Origin: Phoronis australis
Lineage: Eukaryota; Phoronida; Phoronidae
DNA: 64,000 nucleotides
Direction of reading: 5' to 3'
Assembly (NCBI GenBank): GCA_002633005.1
Contig: NMRA01000286.1
Location: 34,067-98,066 of the forward strand
The notes beneath the pieces are model-generated. The model had not been told where the DNA came from, ran no database searches, and saw only the letters and a program-made list of their open reading frames with translations. The position numbers and the translations under genes are program-made. Positions 35,390 to 47,900 of this stretch are shown in pieces; position 1 is the stretch's first letter; each line of letters begins with the position of its first letter.

Positions 35390-37545
35390 TCACCTTTGGC
35401 CTGGATTTCATAGATAACAGATTGAAGTCCTTGTAGATTGAGATGCACTTTTGGTTGTATCATTGAAATGCTGTAAAATAGTGCATCATTATGCAAGGAC
35501 CTCTTAATTACGCATATGATTATTTGTGTATATTCAGCGGTCAGAAACAATACCATGACGGTGTCTATAAATTCCAGCTTCGTTCAGTCCAAGACTGGAG
35601 CAGGCACCACACCCACACTACAAATACCAAGATCTGAGCCCCTACATCATCGTAGAAGAATCTGGTTTCTGGCAATTTAGGTTTAGGATTTGTGCCTCGA
35701 GTTAGGTGTCTGCTGGTCTGGGACTGGAATTTAAAGAATCGTAGTTGAAATTCAGAGATATGACTAAGCAACGAGCATTATAAATTATGAAAGTTTAGTC
35801 GCACTCTGGCTGAGGCTTGCTTAGGCGTTGGGTTAACTAAACCCAAACTGTTAGCATAGGAGTTGTCTCATAAGTTGGGCATCTCAAGGCACCAGCTAAA
35901 TTTAGTACTATTGCTATCATTTTCAAGTTCACAGTGAGAAAATCAAGTTTTAACTTGAGAAAATGTTGACGCCTAATTTCAAGAAGGGAGCTTAGATAAT
36001 GTTCGATAATTTATTTTGTATCTAGTTGAACGTCCGATAACCCTACGTGCTTTTGGTCTGATAAAGAAAATCCTACTTTTGTATCAACACAAGATGTAAT
36101 CCAAATAATACCTGCAGAAGGTAGCTTTACATTTTGTCAAAATTGTTCATTGAGGTATTGATAGGAATCTTCAGCAGCTAGTCATTTTTAACGATCTTGA
36201 CCTCGTTCACAAGGTCTTAGCAAGAAATTTACACATTCTATTGTAAAATTGTTGATATGATATCTGAAGGAAACTTTACTTTCTGTTCATATTTTGTACT
36301 ATTTAGTGTAGGTAGTGCATCTCTAGGCTCTAATCAGTTGAGCCACCTACGTAATGACATTGGTTTCAAAGTCATAGCTTGAAATTTAAGAATCAGTTAG
36401 GAAAATCTCAGAAAGGTAGGTTTTTATTTTCTTCACATTCTATGTCACAGTTTAATTGGGGCATCTTCAGATGCCAGTTGAATTTTGCGACATATCACTT
36501 TATGTCATACCTTTAAAATGATTCATACAATATACGATGTTATTTTTTAACCACTTCTGTTGCATTATAAGAAAACTGACCTTTTCACAAATATGCACCT
36601 ACGTAAATGTAAACATAAGTTAAGTTAACTAAACCTTGTGAGTGTGAATGAGTGTATGAAAGTCCTTCCCCTTCCCGTTTCCCTCCCCCTTTTATAATAA
36701 TCTCAGCTAATTATCCACCTAGTCATTAGGAGTTATTTTTCAGATACATGTTTGTTCTATTTGTATGAGGTATATATGTCCTCTGGTATGTTGTAAAGAT
36801 ATGTAGTTGGGGCCACCCAACCCCCAGTCATATCTACTAATCACTAATGATATTCTTTCTGGGTAAATAAACGTATTAATGTTATACCTCATACTGAGAA
36901 AATAAATTTTTGCCTGAAAAATGGCGAAAGGAACATTCATGGTTTGTATATGGCACCAAGCTGTGGGTATGGTATCTCTAGTCACTAGTCTATTTTGGCA
37001 ATCTAGACTTCGTTTTTTAGGTCATAACGATAAACTAAAGAGTTTCCTGAAAAAACGTAGGCCCGATAACTCAAGAAGAAAACTTTCATCTGGTTCATCT
37101 TTACACAAAACATTCAGTGCCACATAAAATCATTGACTAAAAAATGTGTATATCCCAAGACGGCAGAGGGCGTTTTGATCACCCTGTGACAGATGCTCAC
37201 AGTTTGCCAAGCTTCCTTATCAACTGATCAGTCATAGAAATGGACAGCCATGTCTCGTCATGTAAAATGGTTACTCATTACTATAATTGTTGCTACTGGC
37301 AGAAACTTTCATCCAATATTGAGCAGGCACAAACTCATGGTAAAATGTGATTGAAATCTGCTTTTCCTACTGCTTGGCTATCAAATGTGGGAGTAATTCC
37401 ATTTGGAAAATTATCCAGAGTCTACTGTTTATTGGATAAGGCCCCCAGCTTCCTGCATGTCATTAAAAATCCCAGGTTGTCTATCTCTGTGCAGATTGAA
37501 ATTGGTTTGTAATGGAAATGGTTGTTAAATAGAACATGTGATGAC
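35390..37545. other. Spacer between MITE copies, nothing recognised
   Basis: AT-rich. A plus frame at 36921-37127 (MAKGTFMVCIWHQAVG, basic C-terminus) has a reasonable start context but no recognised family and no splice partner, so it is not called as a gene. Confidence 0.4.
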
Positions 37546-37550
37546 TAAAG

Positions 37551-38076
37551 GCTTTTTCATACTAAAACCAATGCGTCAATATTTTGGGGAGTTGTGTTCA
37601 GTTAGAACGGTTAACTTTGGTCTTGGTGGATCAAAATTAAGAGCGCCAGTTAACTTGGCAGTGAACAGGTGGATTTTACAGTGGAGCGTGGACTCTGCGG
37701 TGCAGTATGAACAGTCAACTTTGGTCTCATCAGAGTTATCGCCGGGGGGGGGGGGTCACTGCTTTTGTCAACAATTAAAGGGCAGTAGCATAACTAATAA
37801 TTACTTATATTTTGCCCGAATAATCACCAATCTAATTAGAAACAAGTTTTGTGTCAAGTAGCATTATGTAAATGCTCTCAAATTGTCACGTTAAAAAAAT
37901 TTAGCCTGCACATGATGCATCTGCGCTGCCTTGCGATTACTTCGATAGTGACAGCGTCACCTACCGTTTATTTTGATGTCATTAACCACTGAAGCCGGTA
38001 TGACTGATTCAATTAACTTTGCAGTTTACGACAAGGCTCTGCTCATAATGCAGTTTAAAGTTAGTATGAAAGGGCC
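37551..38076 (+). mobile_element. About 525-bp TIR MITE, copy 2
   Basis: Direct copy of the 34897-35384 element. Left end TTTTTCATACTAAAACC, right end TTAGTATGAAAGGGCCT, with interior GAACGGTTAACTTTGG and GCCCGAATAATCACCAAT. A run of about 12 G near 37743-37755 marks a slippage-prone site. Confidence 0.8.
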
Positions 38077-38689
38077 TCTTGTAAGCACGATTTACCAGTC
38101 TGGTGTGGGTTTTTATTTTGTTGAAAACCTACAGCCAAGTTTGATGTTTGATAGCAAAGTTTGTTTAATTTTTTTAGTTTTTTAAAAATGCATTCTAAAC
38201 CATTTTGCCATGGATGAAGGCCGGCCCTTGAGTGTATTTTGCTATAGAGTGTTCAAAATTGTTTTGTGGTGAACTTGCTGCTTTTAATCTTTCAGTTGCA
38301 AACCTTAAAACCTTGCACAAATTCACAAACGTAGTATGAGATTCTGGTAATCCCTCATACTGCAAAAGCCAAACTGTATTGTTACCTGTGACATTGAATT
38401 CCCACAAATTCCTAAAGTTGCAAAATTGTTGTGGTATTTTATGTGCATTTCTGAAGTTTTCCAGAGACAATCTCATGGTGCCGACACACCATGCCTGCAT
38501 GGCCTTTTTATAAATTGGGCTGTGATTCGGTGAACATTTGTTTAGTTTCAGATATCCCGTTCTTTTTTTGAGTACAGGTATGTGTTGTTTGTAGGTGCTA
38601 TAAGTGTCGCACCCCTGAATGTGGGGCTCCTTGCTTTGGTGAGTTCATTTCCCGTTTGGCATCGCATTTGATGTGTCGACGAACCTTGA

Positions 38690-38925
38690 CTTTGAATCAA
38701 ATTTATATGCATTCGTACTCAAAGGTTTAATCAATTTAATGTGGTGGAAATGTGAAATTTTACTTGTTCATTTTTTGTTAAACATAAATAGTACCAAACA
38801 ATTTATGCTTTGTTATTTTAAAGTTCTATACCATATCTACGGTCAAACAATATTAAGTATTTGAAAAGTGAAAAAAGATCAAATTGGGCAATTATTTTTG
38901 TCTGAAATTTGTGAGGCTTATTACC
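38690..38925 (+). repeat. Diverged copy of the 242-bp MITE family
   Basis: Matches the family order: AAGTTCTATACCATATC, a CAAACAAT segment, AAAAAGATCAAATTGGGC, and TTTTTGTCTGAAATTTGTGA near the right end. The termini are too decayed to place. Confidence 0.45.
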
Positions 38926-38929
38926 ATTA

Positions 38930-41175
38930 TAATAATAATTCTACAAACATTGCTAAATGCACTGAACTTTGCCTGTCACTAATTATGTTTAAAATGATCA
39001 ATTTTCTCCCTTCTATTTGAGTGTTCCAGGAATGTTTATTTTATCTTCCTGATTCAAGTAGGCAGTTTTAATTAAGCAGTGTTTAGTCTAATGGTATCTA
39101 TTTTAGGGTCTGAAAATGTCAGTGCCAAGTCTAGAGCCGGCTGAGTGGAAACCTATGAGGGCAATAAAGTCCAGCCTTCTGACAGCAAAGGGCCTGATTT
39201 AGGCCACTTACTGTTGTAAAATTGGTCTTATCTTTTTCCCTACTCAGTTTCAACATAAAGTCTTGGCTTGACAGGTCATTACTGAGTGTCACACAATCCC
39301 ATAATACTAAAGGGCCATCAGGATGCACTGCACAGCTATTATCGCTGTTTTGCTTTGGCTTCAGTCCAGTCAAAAGAGCTGGAAAAGGTGGCAATTGTTT
39401 GGCAACTATTGAGGCCTATCTTGTACAGTAACATGAAAATTTGATTCCCACAGTGTGTTAAGAGCATAAATTGCTAAATGTACTGAACTATTAGGCTTCT
39501 TGGCTTGCTTTTGCTTATTCACCCCTAGAATCACTGTTTAATAACAGCTGGGAATGGCACCACAGGTACTATGGTGTTCTATTCAGACCCCTATTCATGC
39601 AACTTCTGTTTGTGCTAGCCTATGGCACCGATGCAATATGGCATGAAAAGGCAACTTCACCTATCATTTGATGGATCTACAGTTAAGTTCAAGTTTTGTT
39701 GAAGTTAAGCTTGAAATTAGCCCCATCAATTAAAAACTGGGCTTGCTTTTAAGTTAAAACTTGGAACAACATTGTGTTCTGATATGAAGTTGCTTGCTGT
39801 GTCTGGTTAGTTTACCAACTGGCTGTAATATATGTTTATGCTCGGAATATGTCCCGAAAATAATAGGTGCGTCGCAAGCTCCGTTTCCAGAGATACAAAG
39901 GAGACCATGTATAGGCGATATAAGGTCATTTATTATGACTGATAAGGTACAGAAATATGAGGTAATATATGTATATTGGCAGTCACTCAATGGGCAGGGA
40001 TGTTGTAATCAATTTCTAATCAAATGAACAACAAGGCCATCAACCATCCTTTGGAAGAGCAAATTAACTGGCCTGAGAAGAAAGTTGCTGATTTAAGACC
40101 AGAACATGGTTTACAGTTGTATTAGGTAATATATCTATTTCCGTGGGATATCCCAGTTCATACAATGGCAGGTGTCTAATATTTTGATTTAATTTTGCCA
40201 GGGTTGCAAAAATTAAGCCACGAAATAAGTCAAGTTAACACTTGTTGTGGTTACTGTGGTCCCAAGGGAGCTTTAGTGTTATTTTTGGCCTAAAATCACT
40301 GATTCTTATCTTACTTTGAGCTTTGCTATTTTTGACCCACTGATGTAGTGCTCAGCGTTACTTGAAACATTTTTTGTTTGAAGTGCAACGCTTTACTCCA
40401 AGCTAAAGCTGTTTGCATTTTACATGTTGCCAACTGCAAGACCGTCTGCATTTCAATGCAGAATTTATTAGACTTCCCATGTCTCTTTTGAACAAAATTT
40501 TCTCTTTAACAAATATGTAAAATTGAATGCCTGTGTATATTGACTGCCAGGTTTGGTTCCCTGTCGATAAATGGTGTTGCCCAAAAGGGCTCTGAACAAT
40601 TCTTGGCCTGATATTGACTAGCTCATGATCACTCTCTTGAAAAGCCATGTACTCTTGAACTGATTCTCAAAAGTTGGAAGCAGATTTGAAACCTTTTTAC
40701 AAAGTTAGATTGGTTCCGTACTAGTTCTGTGTTTTTATAGAAATACTTTCATCAGGAAATTGACCTTTTCGCCAATCAAAAATTGGGAAAGTTTGCATTT
40801 TTGTTGAAAATTAGTATGCCCCTGAAGTTGATCAAATTTTGAAAACTTGTGAAAAGCTTTTTTATTAGAAATTTCTATTAAATAACCCTTAGTTGATAAG
40901 ACCTTTGTAAGTGATATTTTAGTTGTGGTTAAAATATGCACATCAAAGCCGGTGTATTTCAGGTCAAAATAGTGCTTTGAAAAAGATCCATACCTCCAGT
41001 ATTCTAAGGTGTTGTTCAAAGCATGGCTGCTCATTAAAACTATTTTTCTACTCATCCAGAACAGATGTCTGTAAAACAAACTGACCTTTTTTCTGTCAGT
41101 ACAGTGTCTTTCAAAACTATGCAGCTGTGTGTGAAGGCTGCGAAACTGGCAATTGATCATCTCTGCATGTTGTTT
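38930..41175. other. Intergenic, nothing recognised
   Basis: AT-rich. The longest frame is a 141-codon minus frame at 40735-41160, low-complexity in lysine and phenylalanine and without a recognised domain. No gene is called. Confidence 0.45.
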
Positions 41176-41179
41176 AAAG

Positions 41180-42320
41180 CATCATTCCATATGTCCATTT
41201 GATAGTTTTATCCTTTTGCAGAGAAAACAATTAGCCTCTAAAGATTTGGCTAGTTTTTTAGAAGAAGCCTGCTTGAATGCACCTGAATTTCATTTGTGCT
41301 AAATTTCACAAGCAAGAGTTCAAAATTGTTGCTGGTAAACCCTTTGAATCTTGAAAATGTGGGTAGATAATGGCCATCTTCCTTATCTGTTTCCAGCATT
41401 TACTGCACATAATCTTCATACAGCTTGGTAGATGTGCTCACTATGAAGCTGGTGAAATATTTCATCACAACCCCCAGGTGGATCTTGCTTCTGCCATGCC
41501 CCCTAGTTGCAATTTTATATTTGCCTCTGTATTGATAAAGTTCCTTAACGCATTTTTCTAAAAGCTTGACAAAAAGGTTTCCATTATACAGTGGGATTTT
41601 TCCTCTTTCTCAATATCAAGTTCCTTGATGGGTCTTTGGCAAAGTTCCTATAAAAGTGACGGCAGTACCTGTTCAGTTTTGGATGGATACTGTGCCCTTT
41701 TGGCCTTTTTCTGTTATTGTCATGTAACTTTTTGCCATACGGCTCCATATTCATGTATCAATTGAACAGTTAACAGATGTGCTCCTGTTGACGAGAGATT
41801 ATGGCCGACATTAATTTTTTGGGCAAATCCGCTTTGACGTCCCCCTTAGTGCCAATTTTAGTTTTCTTTTCTCAATATCTACCAAGTGATGGATATTTAC
41901 GAAATTTGACATATGTGATCCTGTTCAAAGGAGAATGCAGATACTAGATAAACATGTGGTTAGCACCAGTTAAAACAAATGGATTACTGTGGCTAAACAC
42001 ATACTGTAGCATTTTTGTGTCTTCCTCAATATCTACCTACTAGTTCAATAAGTTTGGTGTATGAGTTTCTTTTGAGAAGAGCATGCTGGTGTTGCTTTTT
42101 GGACAGGTTATTGTAATGATCCTTTGGGGGTGTTTCTGTTTTCTTTGTGTCTGGCTCAGTGTCTTCCAAACTCTTTTATCTGTCTTCATGAAATTTGACA
42201 TATGTGTTCCTATTGAAGAAAATGCCGCTGGAGTTGATTTTTGGAAGGATCTGACAGCTGTAGTACCCTCTGGTGGCAAATTGCCATTTCCTTAATGGAT
42301 CTTCTTGAAGTTAGATCTTT
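41180..42320 (+). repeat. Degenerate tandem array, about 140-bp period
   Basis: Recurring core of the type TCTTCATGAAATTTGACATA followed by TGTGTTCCTATTGAAGA. Recognisable phases fall near 41430, 41775, 41915, 42055, 42195 and 42310. A second motif, TCTCAATATCTACC, precedes several cores. Copies are strongly diverged. Similar cores lie in inverse orientation in HPS3 intron 6. Confidence 0.5.
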
Positions 42321-42324
42321 GTGT

Positions 42325-43455
42325 TCCTAATAAGGAGAACACAAGTGTTTTCAGACGGCCATGATAGAAATACTTGAAAATACCAGCACTGCTTATATGT
42401 ATTACCTTTTGTGATGCACTCGGTTGGGCGCTTGTCAATACTCTGCATTTCTCTTGCTAAAACTAACACCACCATTTTGTAGCCACCCTGTAGTTCCGAG
42501 TTTAAATTGCTGTGAAGTGTCTGAGTATATTCACATGCACTGCAGCAGAGGTCTATTAAAAGTATGTACGAAATGACCACTCACCGCTGCTCTAGAGTTT
42601 TCATAGAAGATATAGACAGATTCCAATAGCATGCACTGAGTTGGGAATGGTTTATTCTGCTACTGGCCAAAACATCTGATGCAAGCCAGTATCACTGCAA
42701 AACCATCTGTATTTGTGTGGAGTGGAAGGATGGTTGTCAGTCTTTGAAATACCGTCAGTTATTGACATGTTGTCTAAAGATGAAATCAAGTGTTGACTTT
42801 TACTTGTTTCAGGGTATTTTCGACTGAAGGTTTGGAAAGATAAGTTTTCAAGCATTTTTAGTGCTATGTGGTATCTGCGGTAGATAATGTGCTGGTGTAG
42901 GCTGTTTCAGATTAGGTAGACTTACCTAATTACTAGATTTTGGTTCAGACTTTAAATTTCAAGGGTTTTGGTTATTATACCTTAACTTTGTAGACTTCGT
43001 CTACTGACTTGGTTTTCTCCTTGCTTTCGTAACTTTTTAGTCGATGTTAGATTTTACTAAATTAACATTGTGAAAGCTCCATGTAGAATCATCCTTGAAA
43101 ACCACCATTTTTGTTCATGTGTTGGGATGTAACCCTTGTTTTTTTGTTGTTTTTTTAATCCTGGTAGTTAGCGTTTCAACGCTCAGATGATGAAATCATG
43201 GACCAAAGATCCCTGCTACCTTGATTCAAATTCCACTTTGAAATTTGTAGTTTCAGCTTGTCTGATACAAGTAGTACTGTGTGGTTGGGTTTTATTTGAG
43301 ATACATTACAATATTGGACGGGTGAAGTTTTATTTTATCAATTTTTTTATGGGAATTATAGTTGTTTTTAGCATGTTTTGTTTAGAATTAAGTGTCACCA
43401 AACCTTGTTAGAGTTGTGAGCTTTTGTAGTGATATTAAGTCTATGAAAAATAGAA
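42325..43455. other. Intergenic, nothing recognised
   Basis: AT-rich sequence with short frames only. No inverted ends, RNA gene or conserved protein segment was seen. Confidence 0.4.
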
Positions 43456-43461
43456 AAATGT

Positions 43462-43703
43462 CTACGGTAAAAATCTGACCAATTTTGGATGCAATAGGAC
43501 ATACAAGTGGGAGTTTTGTTTTTCATAAAAAATAACACCAAATAAATACACTATCATGTTGAAGTTCTATACTATAGGTACCATTAGATTATATGCTTTA
43601 ACAAACTGTGGTCATTCACAATTGTATTTGAAGCCTTTGATAAAGGGAAAAAGATCAACTTTGGCCATAATTTCTGTCCGAAATTGAAGACTTTTTACCG
43701 TAG
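43462..43703 (+). mobile_element. 242-bp MITE, best copy of its family
   Basis: Starts CTACGGTAAAAATC and ends CTTTTTACCGTAG, a 12-13 bp inverted pair. The interior carries the markers TTCTATACTATAGGTAC, GTGGTCATTCACAATTG, AAAAAGATCAACTTTGG and TTTCTGTCCGAAATTG. These same blocks in order identify other copies near 20.2, 38.7, 50.9, 52.6 and 57.9 kb. Confidence 0.75.
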
Positions 43704-44846
43704 TTGATGTTGTTAAGAGTTGGTTATGGTGGTTTTGTGACTAATTTTAGCAGGTTCACTGACATTATGGTTTGGATTCATTGATAATCTGCTTCATTAG
43801 GAGGTTTATGTCATTAAGGCCCTTTTGTTACTCATCACCTGATCCCTGTTTAGCTTGTAGTCCTCGTGGAAATACTGAATACACAGATATTTACTGCTAC
43901 AAAAAAAAAATTTCAGAACTCGCCCAAATATGGTCTGTGTAGACTGAAGGTGGTAGGGAAATTTAAGATGTAAGGCGAAGGAAAGTCAAATTTTAAATGT
44001 TTTTCCTGAGTTTGAAATATTGGTCTGAAGAAATTTGCAAAATGCTGTTGCCACAACTGATACAGACCTGGAAAAGTTCAGATTTCCACCAAAAATTCCA
44101 GGTTTGGAGTCCTGTCAGCTACAAAATTCTGTAGAAACCAATGTTCCATCGAGAAAACGGATAGTTGAAGATTTCTTCTTAGAGATGTGCATCTAGCATT
44201 GCTTAGCTATTGCCAAAAGTGCTATAGATTTCAGTTTTGGATGTAACGGGTTAAATTTTTACTATTGCAATGCTCCCGTGCCATGCTTATGATTGCCGTG
44301 TCTCAACTAAAGAAGAAGCAGGTGTGAGAATTTGTCTGTCCTTCTGACACCTGAAATCCTTAATGCCTGTTTTTGCTTTCGTAGCATTAATTAGTTTGGA
44401 CGCCTAAGCAGTTACCATTCATTATTAATGCATTTTGTTATGCAAGAGGCTTTCTGCTTTTTCCTCCGAAGGTATTCTGCTGGTTTCTCAGTGAGCGTTC
44501 AGACAGTCATAGAGGCAAGACGTCCTAACAACCTGTCAGCCATGCTGTGTTGACCGTGGCATCTTGGAATTAGATTGACTGGGAAATTATATCGTACAAA
44601 CGATCATCAAGCCCCTGTAATCACTCCAGAATTTATTCAATTATCCACCAATGAACCGAAGTCAGTGAAACCCTCATTAAAAGCAGTTGGTGCGATTGAC
44701 ATCTCAGAATTTGGAATTGATCCATCCTCAGTGTTGAACGTCTGTCATCATGTGTTCCCATTGCTTTGGATCTGTGAATCATCTGTTATTTGTTGTCACT
44801 GAATTTCACCGCGCGTAACTCGCAGTGTGTGGTGCGGTGCACCGTC

Positions 44847-44953
44847 ATGTCTTCGTCTAAGGAAACATCACCAGGATCCAAGGCAGCGCAGGTAGTGCCT
44901 ACACCTGTTTCACCACCCCGTGCTCTTCAGAACCAGTTTCGCATCAGATACAG
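44847..44953 (+). CDS. KCNAB: KCNAB coding exon 1
   Basis: The ATG at 44847 opens [18 protein letters not shown] and then [10 protein letters not shown]. Donor AG/GTTTGT, phase 2. The variable Ser/Pro-rich N-terminus precedes the conserved core, as in other Kv-beta proteins. The frame is open upstream to at least 44790 without another ATG. Kv-beta genes often use several first exons, so others may exist. Confidence 0.82.
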
Positions 44954-47900
44954 GTTTGTGTGTTCAGATATCCACATATTTTGCACTGCTGCATTGAAGT
45001 GCCTATCTTTTACTGACAGTCTGATTGGCTGAATTATTTCAATAATATTTCCGTCTGTGATGTTTTTCCTGTGTTAGTTAGGTCTTTATTACAATCAGGT
45101 AAGGAAGTAGTAGGCAACATTTTGTGGAGAGGAAGAGTATCTCTGATGAAATCTACATGATGTCATTCTGTTCACTATCAAGTCAAAACATTTCGATAAT
45201 GTCTTGAAGTTTATGTGTGCTGCCACCCTGATGCCTGCAACAAAACTCAGACAGTGGACTGAAGCTTGTAATGATTGCCTGCTTTAACAGTGAACCTGGT
45301 GGATTAATATAACGAACCATTTGCACTCATATTATTCAAGGTAAGCCGCAAAAATGGCATTTTGAGACCTGCAGTCACGGACAGAAACCCAAAGAAATGC
45401 CCTCCTGTATTAATTTGGGCCAAGGCTATATAGAAAGATTAACTAAAGCACATAAGCAAATTTTGAAACGCCATAATTCGCCAAGCGACTATTAAAAAAA
45501 TACACCAGTTTTGGTCATTTCAGGATTTTCGTTTTTTGAAAAAGTGAGCAAGAAAAAATACCACACCATCAAGTAGATTTTCAAAAAAATCACATAAGAA
45601 CCAACTATGTTTCCCTGCCTTAGTTGGTTTTTTATTATAATTATGTGCATGGTTGGGGAGGTACTTACACTAATTTTTCCATGTCGTATAAGGGTGATGG
45701 TTACATACCAATAGTTCTGAATCTAGATGCTGTATGTACTCTTGTTTAAATAAATGCATTTTTCAAAATGATTACGCGTATTAAGGCGCCTATCCCTAAA
45801 TTTCGACTTGTTGGTTTCACTCTAAAATTTCATTGCGCCCATGTTCGGTTAACCGCCCATCCCCTACTTTAGGTGGATTTTCGATTTAACCGCCCACTGC
45901 TCGGTTAACCGCCCTCCCCCGATTTTTTGGATTCGCCAATTTAACAGCCCAGGGCATTAACGCGAACGATTACGGTATGTACTTGTGCCTGATTACAGTT
46001 TCAAACATATCTTCACAATCAGAGTGTCCCAGAGCGACTGATTTGCGATTTTCAGGAACTGAGTTGGTGTCATTTTGTAGGTTAACGCTGTTTCATTGCT
46101 GTTTGCTTTTAAATTATATTCAGAAACACTTTTAACTACAGGCAAATAATGTCTTCCTGATGGTAGTGCTATTTTCTCTCCCTGGCCATTGTTCACTAAC
46201 TTGATTGACTGTCTCATTGAGGCACTATTCATTCTTCAGAGATGAACTAGTAAAATATATTGATTCACTAGTATTTAGTCTTTGAGAACAAACCTGACTT
46301 GTTTCCTCATTCAAATCCAATTTCATGCTTCCTTTGCCGGTGAATTAGGGCAGAAAACTTGTATAATATCGTCATTCATTCAACACAGATTTGATACCAT
46401 GGGAGATATCAATAATGGGTTCTTTTATTAACTCGATTTGTGGAAAGTATCTTTGATTTGGATTTAATGCACCGAATCTGAAACCTGTCCAGTGGTTAAT
46501 ATTTGATTATTGTAAAATCCAATAAAAACTACATTTCATGTATTTGAATGTGTATTACATGCTCTGCCTTGGAACTTTAAAGTTGTTATTTACATTATTT
46601 TCTATTTATCATTCTTCGCTACAATATTGAATCTATAACTGCTAAAATAGGATAAACAATCAAATTTACATGTCAATTGTGTCTCCCTTAGACTAAATAA
46701 AAGAATATATTAATTCTTTTGTACTCCAAATTTAAATTATGTTCTTGAAACTTTGTTTAAAATTAGTCTATGGACAGCTTAGCCTGTTTCATGCTAAGGA
46801 TTAAAGGCGAAGGCAACCTTTTTCCATGTCATTTTGAGCTAAAATAAGGTTGGTTGGTTATCCTAGACATATTTGTCACTTAATTACAGCTTTTCGTAAT
46901 TTTATTAATTATTCGTCCGCTTTTCCGGAAGTGACGTTTTAGGAGGCAAGCGCTTCCCGCCAATTTCTTTTCACATAGTCTGACTGTGAGAGCTGTCGAG
47001 TCAGTCATTGTTCTACCTCGGTTGTGTTAAGTTCCGTCGTCGTTCGCTTTCATTTACTAGTCAGTCAACATGCCACACTGTTGCTGCGTACCGGGATGTA
47101 GTAATTATCGGCTCACGCGCGCTTTGGGAGTGCCTTTGCATCGCTTTCCGATGGATGACACACTTCGCCGTACTTGGCTCGTTCGTGTGAAGAACGCAGC
47201 GTTACCCGTCCACGCAACGTACAAAGCAGTGGAGAATTACCGTGTGTGTGGCAAGCACTTTCTGCCGTCCGATTACGAAAGGGATTTGTACGCTGAACTG
47301 ATGAAGGTCCCCGCGAAACAACGCTTGAAGAAGGATGCCATTCCGTCTGTGTTGATTCCCGGCAGTGCCCCGTCGCCACCCCCGAGAAGTGCGTTTTTGA
47401 AGCGAGAAGCCTCGCGAGCTGTGGCCAGTACAGTGACTGGAGCCAGTGGAGGCACTTCATCTACTGTCACCCGTGCCTCCGAACGTACCCCAGAGCGTGC
47501 AATTCCTGGAACCAGTAGTGATTCGCCCTGTGCTGTTTTCTCCAGCCCAGAGCCTCTAAGCAGCCCTGCAGCGATATTGAGTAGTGGGAGTGATTACAGG
47601 CCCAGTTCGACACCCAGTGAAGAGGACAGTTCGTCGTCCAGTGAACAGATCGGTGAGCCAAACTTTGATAAGTTTATTGTGGACTTGTCTAAAGTGTTGG
47701 AGCTATTTAGAAGGTGCCAGGTGTGTGGCGAGGGAGTCACACGACACAATGTAAGCAGTTTGGGTGCTCAGGTCACCATCCAGTGGGAGTGTGTCACGGG
47801 ACACTCTGGCAAGTGGGACAGTTGTTCCTCTGTCCGTGGTATGCCGGAGGTCCACTTAACCATGTCCAGTGGTGTGCTCTTCACTGGAAACACGTTTCAG

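Noticed and set aside
36921-37127. 68-codon plus frame with good start context
   Set aside because: No family, no poly(A) signal or splice partner; probably chance.
40735-41160. 141-codon minus frame
   Set aside because: Lys/Phe-rich frame typical of AT-rich non-coding DNA; no domain or exon context.
44575-44802. Protein-like frame just upstream of KCNAB exon 1 (APVITPEFIQLS region)
   Set aside because: Begins at TTG, is not in frame with the KCNAB ATG and has no known match. It may only be leader sequence.
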